A DNA stretch of 64,000 bases, taken from the NCBI RefSeq assembly GCF_003050835.1, contig NZ_QAOJ01000001.1, forward strand, positions 558,001 through 622,000. The letters are read 5' to 3'. This stretch comes from Pseudomonas sp. GV071. Its GTDB lineage: Bacteria > Pseudomonadota > Gammaproteobacteria > Pseudomonadales > Pseudomonadaceae. The notes beneath the pieces are model-generated. The model saw only the letters and a program-made list of their open reading frames with translations. It was not told the DNA's origin and searched no databases. Within the stretch, counting starts at the first letter, position 1. Each line of letters starts with the position of its first letter. The position numbers were made by a program, and so were the translations under genes. Shown piece by piece: positions 10,511 through 20,850 of this stretch.

Positions 10511-11563
10511 ATGAAAGCGTTAATCCATTCGGCCTTGGGCCTGTTTGCGTCACCCTTGTTGGCCGGCTTGTTGGGCGTGTTGGTGGTGCCCGTCTTGGTG
10601 GTGCCAACGGCGGCCCAGGCCGCGCCCGAACCGCTGACAGAAATCCGCATCGCCGTGCCCGACCTCAGCGCCGTGGCCACCCACAGTGGTGGCGGCCTGG
10701 TGGATGTGGTGCGCGACCAGCAGCTGTTCGAGAAAGCCCTGGCCGCCGAGGGCATCAAGATTCAGTGGAATTTCTTCAAGGGCGCGGGGCCGGCCATCAA
10801 TGAGGCGTTCGCCAATGACCAGGTCGACCTGGCCTACCTCGGCGACCTGGCGGCCATCGTCGGCAAGTCCAACGGCCTCGACACCCGCCTGCTGAGCGCC
10901 ACCGCGCGTGACGTGAAGCTGTACCTGGGCGTGCTGCCCGGCTCAGGGATCAAGACCCTGGCCGACCTCAAGGGCAAACGCGTCGGCATTTTCCGTGGCA
11001 CTGCTGTGCAGTTGTCATTCGACGCCGCGCTGGTCAGCCAGGGCCTCAGCGAAAAAGACTTCAAGGTGATCAACCTGGATTTCACCGCCTCCACCTCGGC
11101 ACTGGTGGCCAAGCAGATCGACGCCACCTGGGGCGCCTCCAACCTCACCGCACTGCGTGCCCGTGGCCTGGTGGAAATTCCCCTGACCACCAAAGACCTT
11201 GATGGCGCGGGCAGCATCCAGAGCGTGCTGGTCGGCTCCGGCGCTTTCGTTGATGCCCACCCGGACATCGTCAAGCGTCTGCTCAAGGCACAGGAAACGG
11301 CCGAGCAGTGGGTAGCCCAGGAAGCCAACAAAGATGCCTACATCAACCTGGTGTCGACCCTCGCGGGATACCCGCCGGTGATTCTGCAGAGTGATCTGGG
11401 CGACGAGAACCTGGGCCAGCTGTTCCAGACCCGACTGGACCCAGCGTTCCTCGCCAAGCTGGATAGCTCGATCAAACTGGCCAGCCAGCAGCGCTTGATT
11501 CGTAAGCCGTTCAGTACGGCGGAATGGGTGCAGAAGGACGTAGTGCTTAGCCAAAATCCATAA
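10511..11563 (+). CDS. atsR: Periplasmic sulfate-ester binding protein AtsR
   Basis: 350 residues from the ATG at 10511 (MKALIHSALG), preceded by GGGGAG. A lysine, a long hydrophobic stretch and AAQA give an N-terminal signal peptide of about 36 residues. The mature part is an SsuA/TauA-like binding protein (TEIRIAVPDLS, then DVKLYLGVLPGSGIKTLADL and KGKRVGIFRGTA). It delivers substrate to AtsB/AtsC. It is transcribed away from atsBCA, so subunit genes of one transporter are split between divergent units. Confidence 0.9.
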   Translation: MKALIHSALGLFASPLLAGLLGVLVVPVLVVPTAAQAAPEPLTEIRIAVPDLSAVATHSGGGLVDVVRDQQLFEKALAAEGIKIQWNFFKGAGPAINEAFANDQVDLAYLGDLAAIVGKSNGLDTRLLSATARDVKLYLGVLPGSGIKTLADLKGKRVGIFRGTAVQLSFDAALVSQGLSEKDFKVINLDFTASTSALVAKQIDATWGASNLTALRARGLVEIPLTTKDLDGAGSIQSVLVGSGAFVDAHPDIVKRLLKAQETAEQWVAQEANKDAYINLVSTLAGYPPVILQSDLGDENLGQLFQTRLDPAFLAKLDSSIKLASQQRLIRKPFSTAEWVQKDVVLSQNP

Positions 11564-11589
11564 CGCTGCGTTGCTCTTGTGGGGTGTGC

Positions 11590-12027
11590 TCACCCCATCG
11601 GCGGCAACCGCCGTTTCACCGGGGTCTTTTTCACGATCGCGGTGTTGGTTTCGGCGTAGTGATTGAGCCGGTCGAGCAGGGTGTCGAGCTGCTCCATCGA
11701 GCGCACATGCAGGCGGGCGATAAAGCAGTCGTCGCCGGTGACCTTATCGCACTCGGTGAACTCGCCAATCGCCTGAATCTGCCGCTCCACTTCCTGCAAC
11801 TGCCCCGGCAACGGGCGAATCCGCACGATGGCTTGCAGCTGGTAACCAAAGGCCTTGGCGTCGATGTCGACGGTGTAGCCGGTGAGCACGCCGCGCTCTT
11901 CCAGGCGGCGCAGACGCTCGGCGACGCTGGGTGCGCTGAGGCCGCTGAGCTGTGCCAGGGCTTTGAGCGAGCGGCGCGAGTCTTCCATCAGGGCGGTGAT
12001 CAATTGCTGGTCGATTGTGTCGGTCAT
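11590..12027 (-). CDS. Lrp/AsnC-family transcriptional regulator
   Basis: 145 residues from the ATG at 12027 (MTDTIDQQLI). The open frame continues 28 codons upstream, but family members begin close to the helix-turn-helix, so the shorter start is preferred. HTH at about 5-55 (LAQLSGLSAPSVAERLRRLEE); the RAM ligand-binding domain follows (VRIRPLPGQL, then VTGDDCFIARLHV). Such regulators sense amino acids and often control a divergent exporter; here the EamA gene at 12177 is the likely target. Confidence 0.9.
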   Translation of the reverse strand: MTDTIDQQLITALMEDSRRSLKALAQLSGLSAPSVAERLRRLEERGVLTGYTVDIDAKAFGYQLQAIVRIRPLPGQLQEVERQIQAIGEFTECDKVTGDDCFIARLHVRSMEQLDTLLDRLNHYAETNTAIVKKTPVKRRLPPMG

Positions 12028-12176
12028 GGCGATGTTGTTCAAAAAAGGCGGAAGAGGGATTTCAGCCTTGATAAAAAAGGCTCGCGGCGATTCTAGCCTT
12101 GTTTTTGCCATGGAGCCTGCCCGCCCCGAATCGCCATACTGTGCCCACTGAAAACGTCACTGAGTGGGAGGCAGCG

Positions 12177-13070
12177 ATGCACAACACACAACAGCGCGGC
12201 ATGGTGGAAATGGTCGCCGCGATGCTGATTTCCGGCACCATCGGCTGGTTCGTGCTGGTCTCCGGGCAACCGGTGCTGGAGGTGGTGTTCTGGCGTTGCC
12301 TGATCGGCGCCGGCACCTTGCTGGCGATCTGCGCGGCCATGGGTTTTCTGCGCGCGGGGTTGCTTACGCGGCTGACCTTTGCCCTGGCCGTGCTCAGCGG
12401 CGTGGCCATCGTCGGCAACTGGTTGCTGCTGTTTGCCGCCTATTCCCGGGCGTCAATTGCCATCGCCACCGCGGTGTACAACGTGCAGCCGTTTATGTTG
12501 GTGGGGCTGGCGGCGCTGTTTCTTGGTGAGCGCATCACGCTGCTCAAACTGTCGTGGTTGGCCGTGGCGTTTATCGGCATGTTGGCGATTGTCAGCGCCC
12601 ATGGCCGCGACGGCGGCAGCGGCGTTGATTACCTGGTGGGCATCGCCCTGGCCTGTGGCGCGGCGTTTCTCTACGCGATAGCGGCGCTGATCATCAAACG
12701 CCTGACCGGCACACCGCCGCACCTGATCGCGCTGATTCAGGTGTGCACCGGGGTACTGATGCTGGCGCCATTTCTCTACGACAGTCCGTTGCCGAACGCA
12801 GCCGTGGCCTGGGGCAGTCTGCTGACCTTGGGCATGGTGCACACCGGGGTGATGTATGTGCTGCTCTACAGCGCCATCCAGAAACTGCCCACGGCGCTGA
12901 CGGGGGCGCTGTCCTTCGTTTACCCGATTGCCGCGATTCTGGTCGACTGGCTGGCCTTCGACCACCGCCTCAGCGCCCTGCAATGGCTGGGCGTGAGCAT
13001 GATTCTGCTGGCGGTGGCCGGTATGCAGCGGGGTTGGGGGCCGAAAGCCTGGCGCCCGGCGCTGGCGTAA
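12177..13070 (+). CDS. EamA/DMT-family exporter
   Basis: 297 residues, start ATG at 12177 preceded by GGGAGG. About ten hydrophobic helices in two EamA repeats, as in RhaT/YdcZ-type drug/metabolite transporters (first repeat from MVEMVAAMLISGTIGW, second near DYLVGIALACGAAFLYAIA). The substrate cannot be told from sequence; members export amino acids or other small metabolites. It is divergent from an Lrp-type regulator, which favours an amino-acid-related substrate. Confidence 0.88.
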   Translation: MHNTQQRGMVEMVAAMLISGTIGWFVLVSGQPVLEVVFWRCLIGAGTLLAICAAMGFLRAGLLTRLTFALAVLSGVAIVGNWLLLFAAYSRASIAIATAVYNVQPFMLVGLAALFLGERITLLKLSWLAVAFIGMLAIVSAHGRDGGSGVDYLVGIALACGAAFLYAIAALIIKRLTGTPPHLIALIQVCTGVLMLAPFLYDSPLPNAAVAWGSLLTLGMVHTGVMYVLLYSAIQKLPTALTGALSFVYPIAAILVDWLAFDHRLSALQWLGVSMILLAVAGMQRGWGPKAWRPALA

Positions 13071-13073
13071 CGG

Positions 13074-13871
13074 CTACGAGGCTTTACGCCCGGCCATATG
13101 CCGCAGGTAGGCGATCAACTGCTGCAACTCGGCGTCGCTGAGCACCTGGGGGCTGAAGCCCGGCATCTTGCCTTGCGGCCAGCGCCGCAGGCTTTGCGGG
13201 TCGCGGATATAGCGGGCGAGAAAGTCGCCGCTGAAATACTCGGTGGGGTTGTGCGGCAGGTTGAGGTCCGGGCCGAACTGGGCATCGCCCGCACCATTGA
13301 GGCGGTGGCAGGCCAGGCAGTTTTTCTGCAATTGGGCGAAGCCGGCCTGCACGTCGGCGCTGGCATCAGAGGCCGGCAGCAGGGCGGGGAAGCGCTCGGC
13401 TAGCGACGTCAGACGACTGATTTTCGCCACCTGAAACGGCCATTGCTCCGGGCCGATATGGCTGGCCTCGGGGTTAGTCCACACCAAGTAGAACGGCCCG
13501 GCACTCGGCTTGTCGGCGCCGAGCTTGGGCCACGGCTGCGCCGGGTCTTCGATGGCCAGCCAGGCGCGGCTACCGGCCTGTTGCAGCACGGGGCCGGCGG
13601 CCAGCTCAGCGGCAAAACCATCCAGCGCCACCACTTGCAGGTGGTCGCTGTCTTTCACACCTTCCAACAAGGCAGCCAGCGGGATTGCGCGGTAGTGCAT
13701 CGGCCGTTCGTAGGCGACGTCGTTGGCGATATCCAGGGCTTGCAGTTGCGGATGTTTGAGCAACTCGGTGGTGCTCAGGGTGCGGGTGCCGGCGGGGAGG
13801 GAGAGGGTGAGGTCGGCGGCCAGCGCCGGCAGGCTCAGCAGAACGAGAAAACCAGCGAACAAGGCACGCAT
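13074..13871 (-). CDS. Periplasmic cytochrome c with N-terminal oxidoreductase-like domain
   Basis: 265 residues. A signal peptide ends at LPALAA (about residue 19). Residues about 20-165 resemble a small molybdopterin-oxidoreductase-like domain seen in paired periplasmic proteins (AIPLAALLEGV, LVWTNPEASH). The C-terminal 100 residues form a class I cytochrome c with one CLACH haem site and a distal methionine in GKMPGF. It probably passes electrons in the periplasm; the partner is unknown. It converges on the EamA gene with only 3 bases between stops. Confidence 0.85.
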   Translation of the reverse strand: MRALFAGFLVLLSLPALAADLTLSLPAGTRTLSTTELLKHPQLQALDIANDVAYERPMHYRAIPLAALLEGVKDSDHLQVVALDGFAAELAAGPVLQQAGSRAWLAIEDPAQPWPKLGADKPSAGPFYLVWTNPEASHIGPEQWPFQVAKISRLTSLAERFPALLPASDASADVQAGFAQLQKNCLACHRLNGAGDAQFGPDLNLPHNPTEYFSGDFLARYIRDPQSLRRWPQGKMPGFSPQVLSDAELQQLIAYLRHMAGRKAS

Positions 13872-13916
13872 GCAGGGGCTCCATCAGGGATGTGGCGAAC
13901 CCTAGCACAGCAAAAA

Positions 13917-13980
13917 GCATCGCGGCTAAAGCCGCTCCTACGATGGGTGTGGTTCGTAGGGGCGGCTTTAGCCGCGATGC
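13917..13980. repeat. REP-type palindrome (REPIN)
   Basis: Two arms, GCATCGCGGCTAAAGCCGC and its complement, each with an internal hairpin. The unit sits upstream of the cytochrome gene and is one of several copies in the window. Confidence 0.85.
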
Positions 13981-14007
13981 TGTTTAAAGAGAATGAGTGG
14001 GCGGCGC

Positions 14008-14103
14008 TCAGCTGATCAGCCGCGAAAGGTTGGGAAGTATCAGAACGACGGTGGTGGCAAAGAGTATCCATCCGGCCTGGCGGATTTTCGGTTGTTTAAA
14101 CAT
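14008..14103 (-). CDS. 31-residue predicted membrane peptide
   Basis: Begins MFKQPKIRQAGW and ends PNLSRLIS. A positively charged N-terminus is followed by one hydrophobic helix of about 17 residues (WILFATTVVLILP), the pattern of small single-pass inner-membrane proteins. The start has only a weak Shine-Dalgarno (AAAGG about 11 bases upstream). It stands alone between a REP palindrome and the thiolase operon. It is too short for ordinary gene finders and has no assigned function; conservation in other Pseudomonas genomes would be needed to confirm it. Confidence 0.5.
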   Translation of the reverse strand: MFKQPKIRQAGWILFATTVVLILPNLSRLIS

Positions 14104-14547
14104 GGCGGTCGGCCTTTGTTCTTGTTGGCATGCGCGGGCCGTGGGTGCAGCAGGTCCCCGTCACGCCTTGGCTCAGTATAAAAATCGCTCCGGCAAAACC
14201 CGGCAGCGACGCCCTAGCTCTATGAACGTTAGCTCTGTAAACAGTAGGGGCCGCGTCACACGGGGCTTAGAAGACTTGGTATCTAGAAAATGGCTGCTTG
14301 CGCCCCTTGGTTATGCCAAAAACTGATATCAGCAACCAACCCGTGTTCCAGACACCTCGCTGCCCAGCCCTGTGCCCGCTGAAAGCCACGACCGTTCGTC
14401 TGAGCAGAGTGGTCAATGGCCCTGAGCATTTCGGTCATTGAGCCTGGGGCGTCTGGGGGTAAGGTGTAGCGGCATACAACAACAGGCATTTGCGCGGCTG
14501 CGCGAAGTGCCGATAGCCAGTCCTTCAGCAGAAGGCCAGAGGATGTC
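14104..14547. other. Intergenic region upstream of the thiolase operon
   Basis: 444 bases. No convincing coding frame, tRNA or terminator was found on either strand. It should hold the promoter of the downstream operon; no clear PsrA or FadR-type operator could be assigned by eye. Confidence 0.4.
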
Positions 14548-15753
<1,206 letters not shown>

Positions 15754-15782
15754 TCGCGCACCGGACTTAGGATAAAAACAAA

Positions 15783-17927
15783 ATGACTGACGCCATCCGT
15801 TATGAAAAAGGCCAGGACAATATCGTTGTCCTGACCATCGATATGCCCGGCCAAAGCGCCAACACCATGAACGCCGTTTACCGCGAAGCGATGGCCGCCA
15901 CCGTGGCCCGCCTGGAAGCGGAAAAGGCCGAGATTGCCGGGGTGATCGTCACCTCCGCGAAGAAAACCTTCTTCGCTGGCGGCGACCTCAATGAGCTGGT
16001 GAAAGTCACCAAGGCCGATGCCAACGACTTCTACCAGATGATCCTCAACATCAAAGGCCAACTGCGTCGCCTGGAAACCCTCGGCAAGCCGGTGGTGGCC
16101 GCCATCAACGGTGCGGCCCTGGGCGGCGGTTGGGAAATCTGCCTGGCCTGCCACCACCGCATCGCCCTGGACAGCAGCGCCGTGCAACTGGGCCTGCCGG
16201 AAGTCACCCTCGGCCTGTTGCCGGGCGGCGGCGGGGTGGTGCGCATGGTGCGCATCCTCGGCCTGGAAAAGGCCCTGCCTTATCTGGCCGAAGGCAAAAA
16301 AGTACGCCCGGCCGAAGCCCTCAAGGCTGGTTTGATTCACGACATCGCTGCCGACCGCGACGAGATGCTGGCCAAGGCCCGCGCCTTTATCGCCGCCAAC
16401 CCGACGGCGGTGCAGCCGTGGGACGTGAAGGGCTACAAGATTCCTGGCGGCACGCCGTCGAGCCCGAACGTGGCGCAAATGCTCGCCATCGCCCCCTCGG
16501 TGCTGCGCGACAAAACCAAAGGCTGCTTCCCGGCGCCGGAGAAAATCATGTGCGCGGCGGTGGAAGGCGCCCAGGTCGACTTCGACACCGCGCAACTGAT
16601 CGAAGCGCGTTACTTCACCGAGCTGACCACCGGCCAGGTGGCGAAAAACATGATTGGCACCTTCTGGTTCCAGCTCAATGAAATCAACGCCGGCGGTTCG
16701 CGGCCCAAAGACCAGCCCAAGTACCAGACCCAGAAGGTTGGCGTACTCGGCGCCGGCATGATGGGCGCTGGCATTGCCTATGTATCGGCAGTGGCCGGTA
16801 TCGAGGTGGTGCTCAAGGATGTGTCATTGGAAGCCGCGGAAAAAGGCAAAAGCTACTCCGCCGCCTTGCTCGACAAGAAGGTCGGCCGTGGCCAGATGAA
16901 CGCGGAAAAACGCGACGGCATTCTCGCCCGCATCAAGGCCACTGCCGATGAGGCAGATTTCGCCGGCTGCGACCTGATCATCGAAGCCGTATTCGAAGAC
17001 CGCGACTTGAAAGCCAAGGTCACTGCCGCCGCCGAACGCCATGCCCTCAGCGATGCCGTGATTGCGTCCAACACCTCGACCTTGCCGATCACCGGCCTGG
17101 CCACCGCAGTGGAGAAACAGGACAAATTCATTGGCCTGCATTTCTTCAGCCCGGTGGACAAGATGCCGCTGGTGGAAATCATCAAAGGCGCACGCACCAG
17201 CGATGAAACCCTGGCCCGTGGTTTCGACTACGTCATGCAGATCAACAAGACCCCGATCGTGGTCACCGACAGCCGTGGTTTCTTCACCTCGCGGGTGTTC
17301 GGCACCTTCACCAACGAAGGCCTGGCCATGTTGGGCGAGGGCGTGAACGCGGCAATGATCGAAACCGAAGCGCGCAAAGCCGGGATGCCGGTGGGGCCTT
17401 TGGCGATCAGCGATGAAGTGTCGATGAGCCTGATGAATCACATTCGCCAGCAGACCATCAAAGACCTCGCCGCCGAAGGCAAGCAGATCCCCAACCACCC
17501 GGCATTCGCCGTGGTCGACCTGATGCTCAACGAATACAAACGCCCGGGCAAAGCCGCTGGTGCTGGTTTCTACGAGTACCCGGCCGGCGGCAAGAAACAC
17601 CTGTGGCCGGAACTGAAAAGCCGCTTCGAACAGGCCGACGCGCAGATCTCCCAGGAAGACGTGCGCGACCGCATTCTGTTCATTCAGGCGATTGAGACCG
17701 TGCGTTGTGTCGAGGAGGGGGTGTTGCTGTCCACTGCCGACGCCAACATCGGTTCGATCTTCGGTATCGGCTTTGCGGCCTGGACCGGTGGGGCGCTGCA
17801 GTTCATCAACCAGTACGGTCTGAAAGACTTCGTGGCCCGCGCGCAGTACCTGGCCGAGCAGTATGGCGAGCGCTTCCTGCCGCCGGCGTTGTTGCTGGAA
17901 AAAGCGGCCAAGGGGCAGGGGTTCTAA
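15783..17927 (+). CDS. Enoyl-CoA hydratase / 3-hydroxyacyl-CoA dehydrogenase
   Basis: 714 residues, a bifunctional beta-oxidation alpha subunit. The crotonase domain occupies residues 1 to about 200: TFFAGGDLNEL and the oxyanion-hole segment INGAALGGGWE, with the catalytic glutamates near LGLPEVTLGLLPGGGG. The NAD-binding dehydrogenase domain starts near residue 318 with VGVLGAGMMGAGIAY, continues through LHFFSPVDKMPLVEI, and ends with the C-terminal helical domain (GFGFYEY-like AGAGFYEYP). It is co-transcribed with the preceding thiolase. Substrate chain length cannot be read from sequence. Confidence 0.92.
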   Translation: MTDAIRYEKGQDNIVVLTIDMPGQSANTMNAVYREAMAATVARLEAEKAEIAGVIVTSAKKTFFAGGDLNELVKVTKADANDFYQMILNIKGQLRRLETLGKPVVAAINGAALGGGWEICLACHHRIALDSSAVQLGLPEVTLGLLPGGGGVVRMVRILGLEKALPYLAEGKKVRPAEALKAGLIHDIAADRDEMLAKARAFIAANPTAVQPWDVKGYKIPGGTPSSPNVAQMLAIAPSVLRDKTKGCFPAPEKIMCAAVEGAQVDFDTAQLIEARYFTELTTGQVAKNMIGTFWFQLNEINAGGSRPKDQPKYQTQKVGVLGAGMMGAGIAYVSAVAGIEVVLKDVSLEAAEKGKSYSAALLDKKVGRGQMNAEKRDGILARIKATADEADFAGCDLIIEAVFEDRDLKAKVTAAAERHALSDAVIASNTSTLPITGLATAVEKQDKFIGLHFFSPVDKMPLVEIIKGARTSDETLARGFDYVMQINKTPIVVTDSRGFFTSRVFGTFTNEGLAMLGEGVNAAMIETEARKAGMPVGPLAISDEVSMSLMNHIRQQTIKDLAAEGKQIPNHPAFAVVDLMLNEYKRPGKAAGAGFYEYPAGGKKHLWPELKSRFEQADAQISQEDVRDRILFIQAIETVRCVEEGVLLSTADANIGSIFGIGFAAWTGGALQFINQYGLKDFVARAQYLAEQYGERFLPPALLLEKAAKGQGF

Positions 17928-17943
17928 GGGCCTTCAAAAGCAG

Positions 17944-18027
17944 CGAGGCTGAATCGGATGGCTGCCCCCCTTTCCCACAAGAATCTCCGAAACCCTGTGG
18001 GAGAGGGGGGCATCCGATTCAGCCTCG
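17944..18027. repeat. Inverted repeat (CGAGGCTGAATCGGATG type)
   Basis: 17-base perfect arms at 17944-17960 and 18011-18027 enclosing an inner, imperfect CCCCCCTTTCCCACA/TGTGGGAGAGGGGGG pairing. It lies between the convergent dehydrogenase and autotransporter genes. The same outer arm reappears as a single half near 42155-42175. Confidence 0.8.
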
Positions 18028-18039
18028 ATTGGCCCTCAG

Positions 18040-20013
18040 TCAAAACGCATAACGGTACTGAACACCTACCCCCAGTACCGCCCGCTCGCCTTGATACGGC
18101 GAAGCCCCCAGTTGCACCCCACCACTCACCGTCGAGTTGCCGTTGATGGCATGGCTATAGCCCGCCATAACCACTGGCACTGCGCGGCGTTTTTCCAGGC
18201 TGCTGGCAAACCTGAAGTGCGACAGCCCAGGCACCTTCGAGCTGCCTTCGATATCGGCCGTGTCGTCGCTGAGCAGGGTGTCTACCGCCAGGCTCAAATG
18301 CAGGGTGCCTTTGGCGTTAATCGGTGTAGCGCTGCGCACGCCAACAGTGGCGTAGGTTTGGCGGCTTTTTGAGCTGTCGACGGTCAGCGGGAACGCCACA
18401 TTGCGCTCAGTGAAACCGTCTTGGCCGGTGCGGGCATGGCTCAGGGACACTTCCGGCGTCACCAGCGTGGTGCCGACCTGCACACCGTAGTGGGCGGCAA
18501 CGCGCACGGCGGTGCTGCTCATTTTCAGGTTGGCGCGGGCGCGCTGCACATCGGTCAGGCCAACGCCACGTTCAAATGTGTTATCGCTTTTGCCCAGCGC
18601 AACACTGGCGCTGCCACCCCAACCGGTGTTGTCCGAATTTTGCTGGTAGGCGCTCCACAAACCCAGACCAAACGCTTTGTTCTGCTCAGCGTCCTGGTCC
18701 TTCAGCGTGCTAGCGCCAATGCTCAGCGTGGCGCCGGCGGTGAATTGCTCATTCAAACGCAGGCCGCCGCTGAGTTGCAGGTCATTCTGGTAATCGCTGT
18801 TATCAGCACCGCCAGCGTAACTCTGGCTGCCGCCGCTCAGGCAATAGGTTTGGTTGATGCCGGGATGGCATTGCTGCTGAGTAAGATCGCGCAGACGGCG
18901 GGTTTGGTTGCTGACCAATTGGTTGACCGTGTCGGCGCTTTGGATCAGGGAGGTTTGCAGGTGGTCGAGGTCTTGCATCGCGGGGCTGTCGGGCGTCCAG
19001 ATAAAGGCGCGATCACCGCTCTCGCCGACTACGGTGTTGCCGTCGTCGGAGACGCTGGTAGCGCCGCTGTGGCTTTGGCCGGAGAGCACACCCAGGCTGG
19101 TCATGCCGGTAGTTTCGGTCCAGCGGAAGGCTGTGTCGCCGCTATAACCCACCACCACAGATCCGTCGGCATTGACGTCCAAAGCGCCGCTGGAGTTGCC
19201 CGGCGTTTTATCGAGGTCTTGCATTCCGCCCGCTTCCGTCCATCGAAAGGCATGTCTTTGCCCGTCAACCCAATCGCTGAGGCCCACAATCACCGAGCCA
19301 TCCCGATTGGCGGCGTGGGCTTGGCTATACGTTCCACCCAGCGAACCAAGGTCAGTGATGGTGCTCGAAGCAACGTCCCAGCGAACGGCTTTATAGTCAG
19401 CTGTGTAGCTGGGCCCATCTTTGTAGCTGGCCCCCACTACAACTTGGCCGTCGCCGCTTATTCCGTGAGCCCAGGCACCGGTATCCCCTGACAGAGTGCC
19501 GAGGTCTTTCATGTTGTCGGCTTTTGTCCAGAGAAAGGCGCGAGCGTTACCGGCGGAGTTGCTCGAGAAACCAACAACCGCATTGCCGTTGTCGCTGACC
19601 CCCCGGGCTTGGCTTACAAGTCCACCCAAAGTACCCAAGTCGGTGAAGCCGTCATCCACTGACCAGATATAGGCGTGAGCGTTATCACTTTGACCGACAA
19701 TGGTTTTCCCGTCATAGCTCACCGCATAGACGATTCGCATTGGTCCAACTTGGCGGTAGCCCTCGCCTTTACTCCAGGTAAAAAGTTGATTGCCAGACGT
19801 ATCAGCCACTACTCCCGCCACTACTTTGCCGTCGCCACTTATGGCCGGTGAACGCGGAGCATCCACTCCCGAAAAACTCCCAAAATCCAACATCACCGCC
19901 GCCGCCGGCTGAGCGGCTAGCAGGGCCAATGTTGAAACGACCGTGGTGGAAAGCAAACGCCAACGCGTGAGCGCCTGGCTCAGGGGGGAACGGGGAAAGG
20001 AAAGGGTTTTCAT
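18040..20013 (-). CDS. Autotransporter with HAF-repeat passenger
   Basis: 657 residues. A long signal peptide ends near QPAAA (residue about 39). Residues about 45-350 contain seven repeats of the HAF type, each with an AF(I/L/R)WT core followed by a DLGTLGG-like turn (for example AYIWSVDDGFTDLGTLGG). They resemble extracellular repeat proteins. The C-terminal ~270 residues form an autotransporter beta-barrel that ends in aromatic YRYAF, as required for outer-membrane assembly. The passenger is predicted to be displayed on the cell surface. Function is unknown; HAF repeats may form a beta-propeller. Confidence 0.85.
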   Translation of the reverse strand: MKTLSFPRSPLSQALTRWRLLSTTVVSTLALLAAQPAAAVMLDFGSFSGVDAPRSPAISGDGKVVAGVVADTSGNQLFTWSKGEGYRQVGPMRIVYAVSYDGKTIVGQSDNAHAYIWSVDDGFTDLGTLGGLVSQARGVSDNGNAVVGFSSNSAGNARAFLWTKADNMKDLGTLSGDTGAWAHGISGDGQVVVGASYKDGPSYTADYKAVRWDVASSTITDLGSLGGTYSQAHAANRDGSVIVGLSDWVDGQRHAFRWTEAGGMQDLDKTPGNSSGALDVNADGSVVVGYSGDTAFRWTETTGMTSLGVLSGQSHSGATSVSDDGNTVVGESGDRAFIWTPDSPAMQDLDHLQTSLIQSADTVNQLVSNQTRRLRDLTQQQCHPGINQTYCLSGGSQSYAGGADNSDYQNDLQLSGGLRLNEQFTAGATLSIGASTLKDQDAEQNKAFGLGLWSAYQQNSDNTGWGGSASVALGKSDNTFERGVGLTDVQRARANLKMSSTAVRVAAHYGVQVGTTLVTPEVSLSHARTGQDGFTERNVAFPLTVDSSKSRQTYATVGVRSATPINAKGTLHLSLAVDTLLSDDTADIEGSSKVPGLSHFRFASSLEKRRAVPVVMAGYSHAINGNSTVSGGVQLGASPYQGERAVLGVGVQYRYAF

Positions 20014-20386
20014 CGCGCTGGGCCTGCAGGGAGAAGTGAAGCGGCAAGCTTCTGCAATGCAGGGTGGAGGTTGCTGTCATCTGGTTCTTGGTAGTGCGTA
20101 GGGATGCAGTGCGGCGTTGTGTAGGGGAAGCCTTACAGGTGCGGGCTGTGCGGGCGGGAGCGCCCGGGCGGCAAGGCGGGGAGGGGCTTTTTCGCGGTGT
20201 GGGCTTTGTTGCCTATGGGGTTGCCGGCTTGAGCTGGATTGTCAGGTTGTAGCGTCTAAAGCATCGAGGCTGAAGCCTCCCTCAGAATTGTGCGGTCCTT
20301 TTGTGGAAGAGGCCGGTCCGGCGCTCCGGTCAGCCTCGATTTCCTGGAAACTTCCACTCTCCAACCATTCCAACCGGCATAAACAC
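20014..20386. other. Intergenic region with a degenerate REP
   Basis: 373 bases. It contains the autotransporter promoter side and a degenerate palindrome at 20261-20341 (GCATCGAGGCTGAAGCC and the half CAGCCTCGATT). No convincing gene was seen. Confidence 0.5.
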
Positions 20387-20578
20387 TCAGCCGTGCAACA
20401 CCACGGGTAGGGCGTGGCTGATGCGTTCGACCAGGGCTACCGGGATGTCACGGCCAACTGCGGTGTGCGGTACCCGGTCGTAGCTCATGCTGAGGGTCAG
20501 CAGGGTGACGGCAGTGATGGTGTAAAAACCAATGCCGGCCCAGGCTCCGTTGCGGACGTATCTGGCGGTCTGGCTCAT
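20387..20578 (-). CDS. Small membrane protein of unknown function
   Basis: 63 residues from the ATG at 20578 (MSQTARYVRN), preceded by GGGAG at good distance. The upstream in-frame extension is not needed. One hydrophobic segment (GIGFYTITAVTLLTLS, residues about 14-30) suggests a single transmembrane helix with a hydrophilic C-terminus. It is last in a run of three very small genes on this strand and is not recognised. Confidence 0.6.
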   Translation of the reverse strand: MSQTARYVRNGAWAGIGFYTITAVTLLTLSMSYDRVPHTAVGRDIPVALVERISHALPVVLHG

Positions 20579-20607
20579 GTTGATGATCTCCCGGAAAAGG
20601 CCGCTGG

Positions 20608-20814
20608 TTACAAGCTGCACCCAGCGTCTGCACCGCAGATCAGCTGGCTGATGGCTTGGCGTTCACTCAGGTGCGTTGGCATCTTCAGGGTGACCAGGTG
20701 GCCGTCCAGCAACTGGATGGCCAGTTCGGTCTCAAAGTGCAAACCACTTTCGTCGAGGGTGGCGTAGGTCACGCCATAGGCGTTCTTGCCTGTTTCGCTG
20801 TACATGCTGCCCAT
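20608..20814 (-). CDS. Small soluble protein of unknown function
   Basis: 68 residues beginning MGSMYSETGKNAYG, with AGGAG eight bases upstream. It has no signal peptide or membrane helix. The segment ELAIQLLDGHLVTLKMP is beta-strand rich. It is the middle gene of three small co-oriented genes. No family is recognised. Confidence 0.6.
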   Translation of the reverse strand: MGSMYSETGKNAYGVTYATLDESGLHFETELAIQLLDGHLVTLKMPTHLSERQAISQLICGADAGCSL

Positions 20815-20850
20815 GGCGTTCTCCTTGGTTTACCTGGCTGAGCACTGGGC

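Noticed and set aside
20064..20252. 62-codon plus-strand frame
   Set aside because: It has no ribosome site or family likeness and lies in a promoter-side region.
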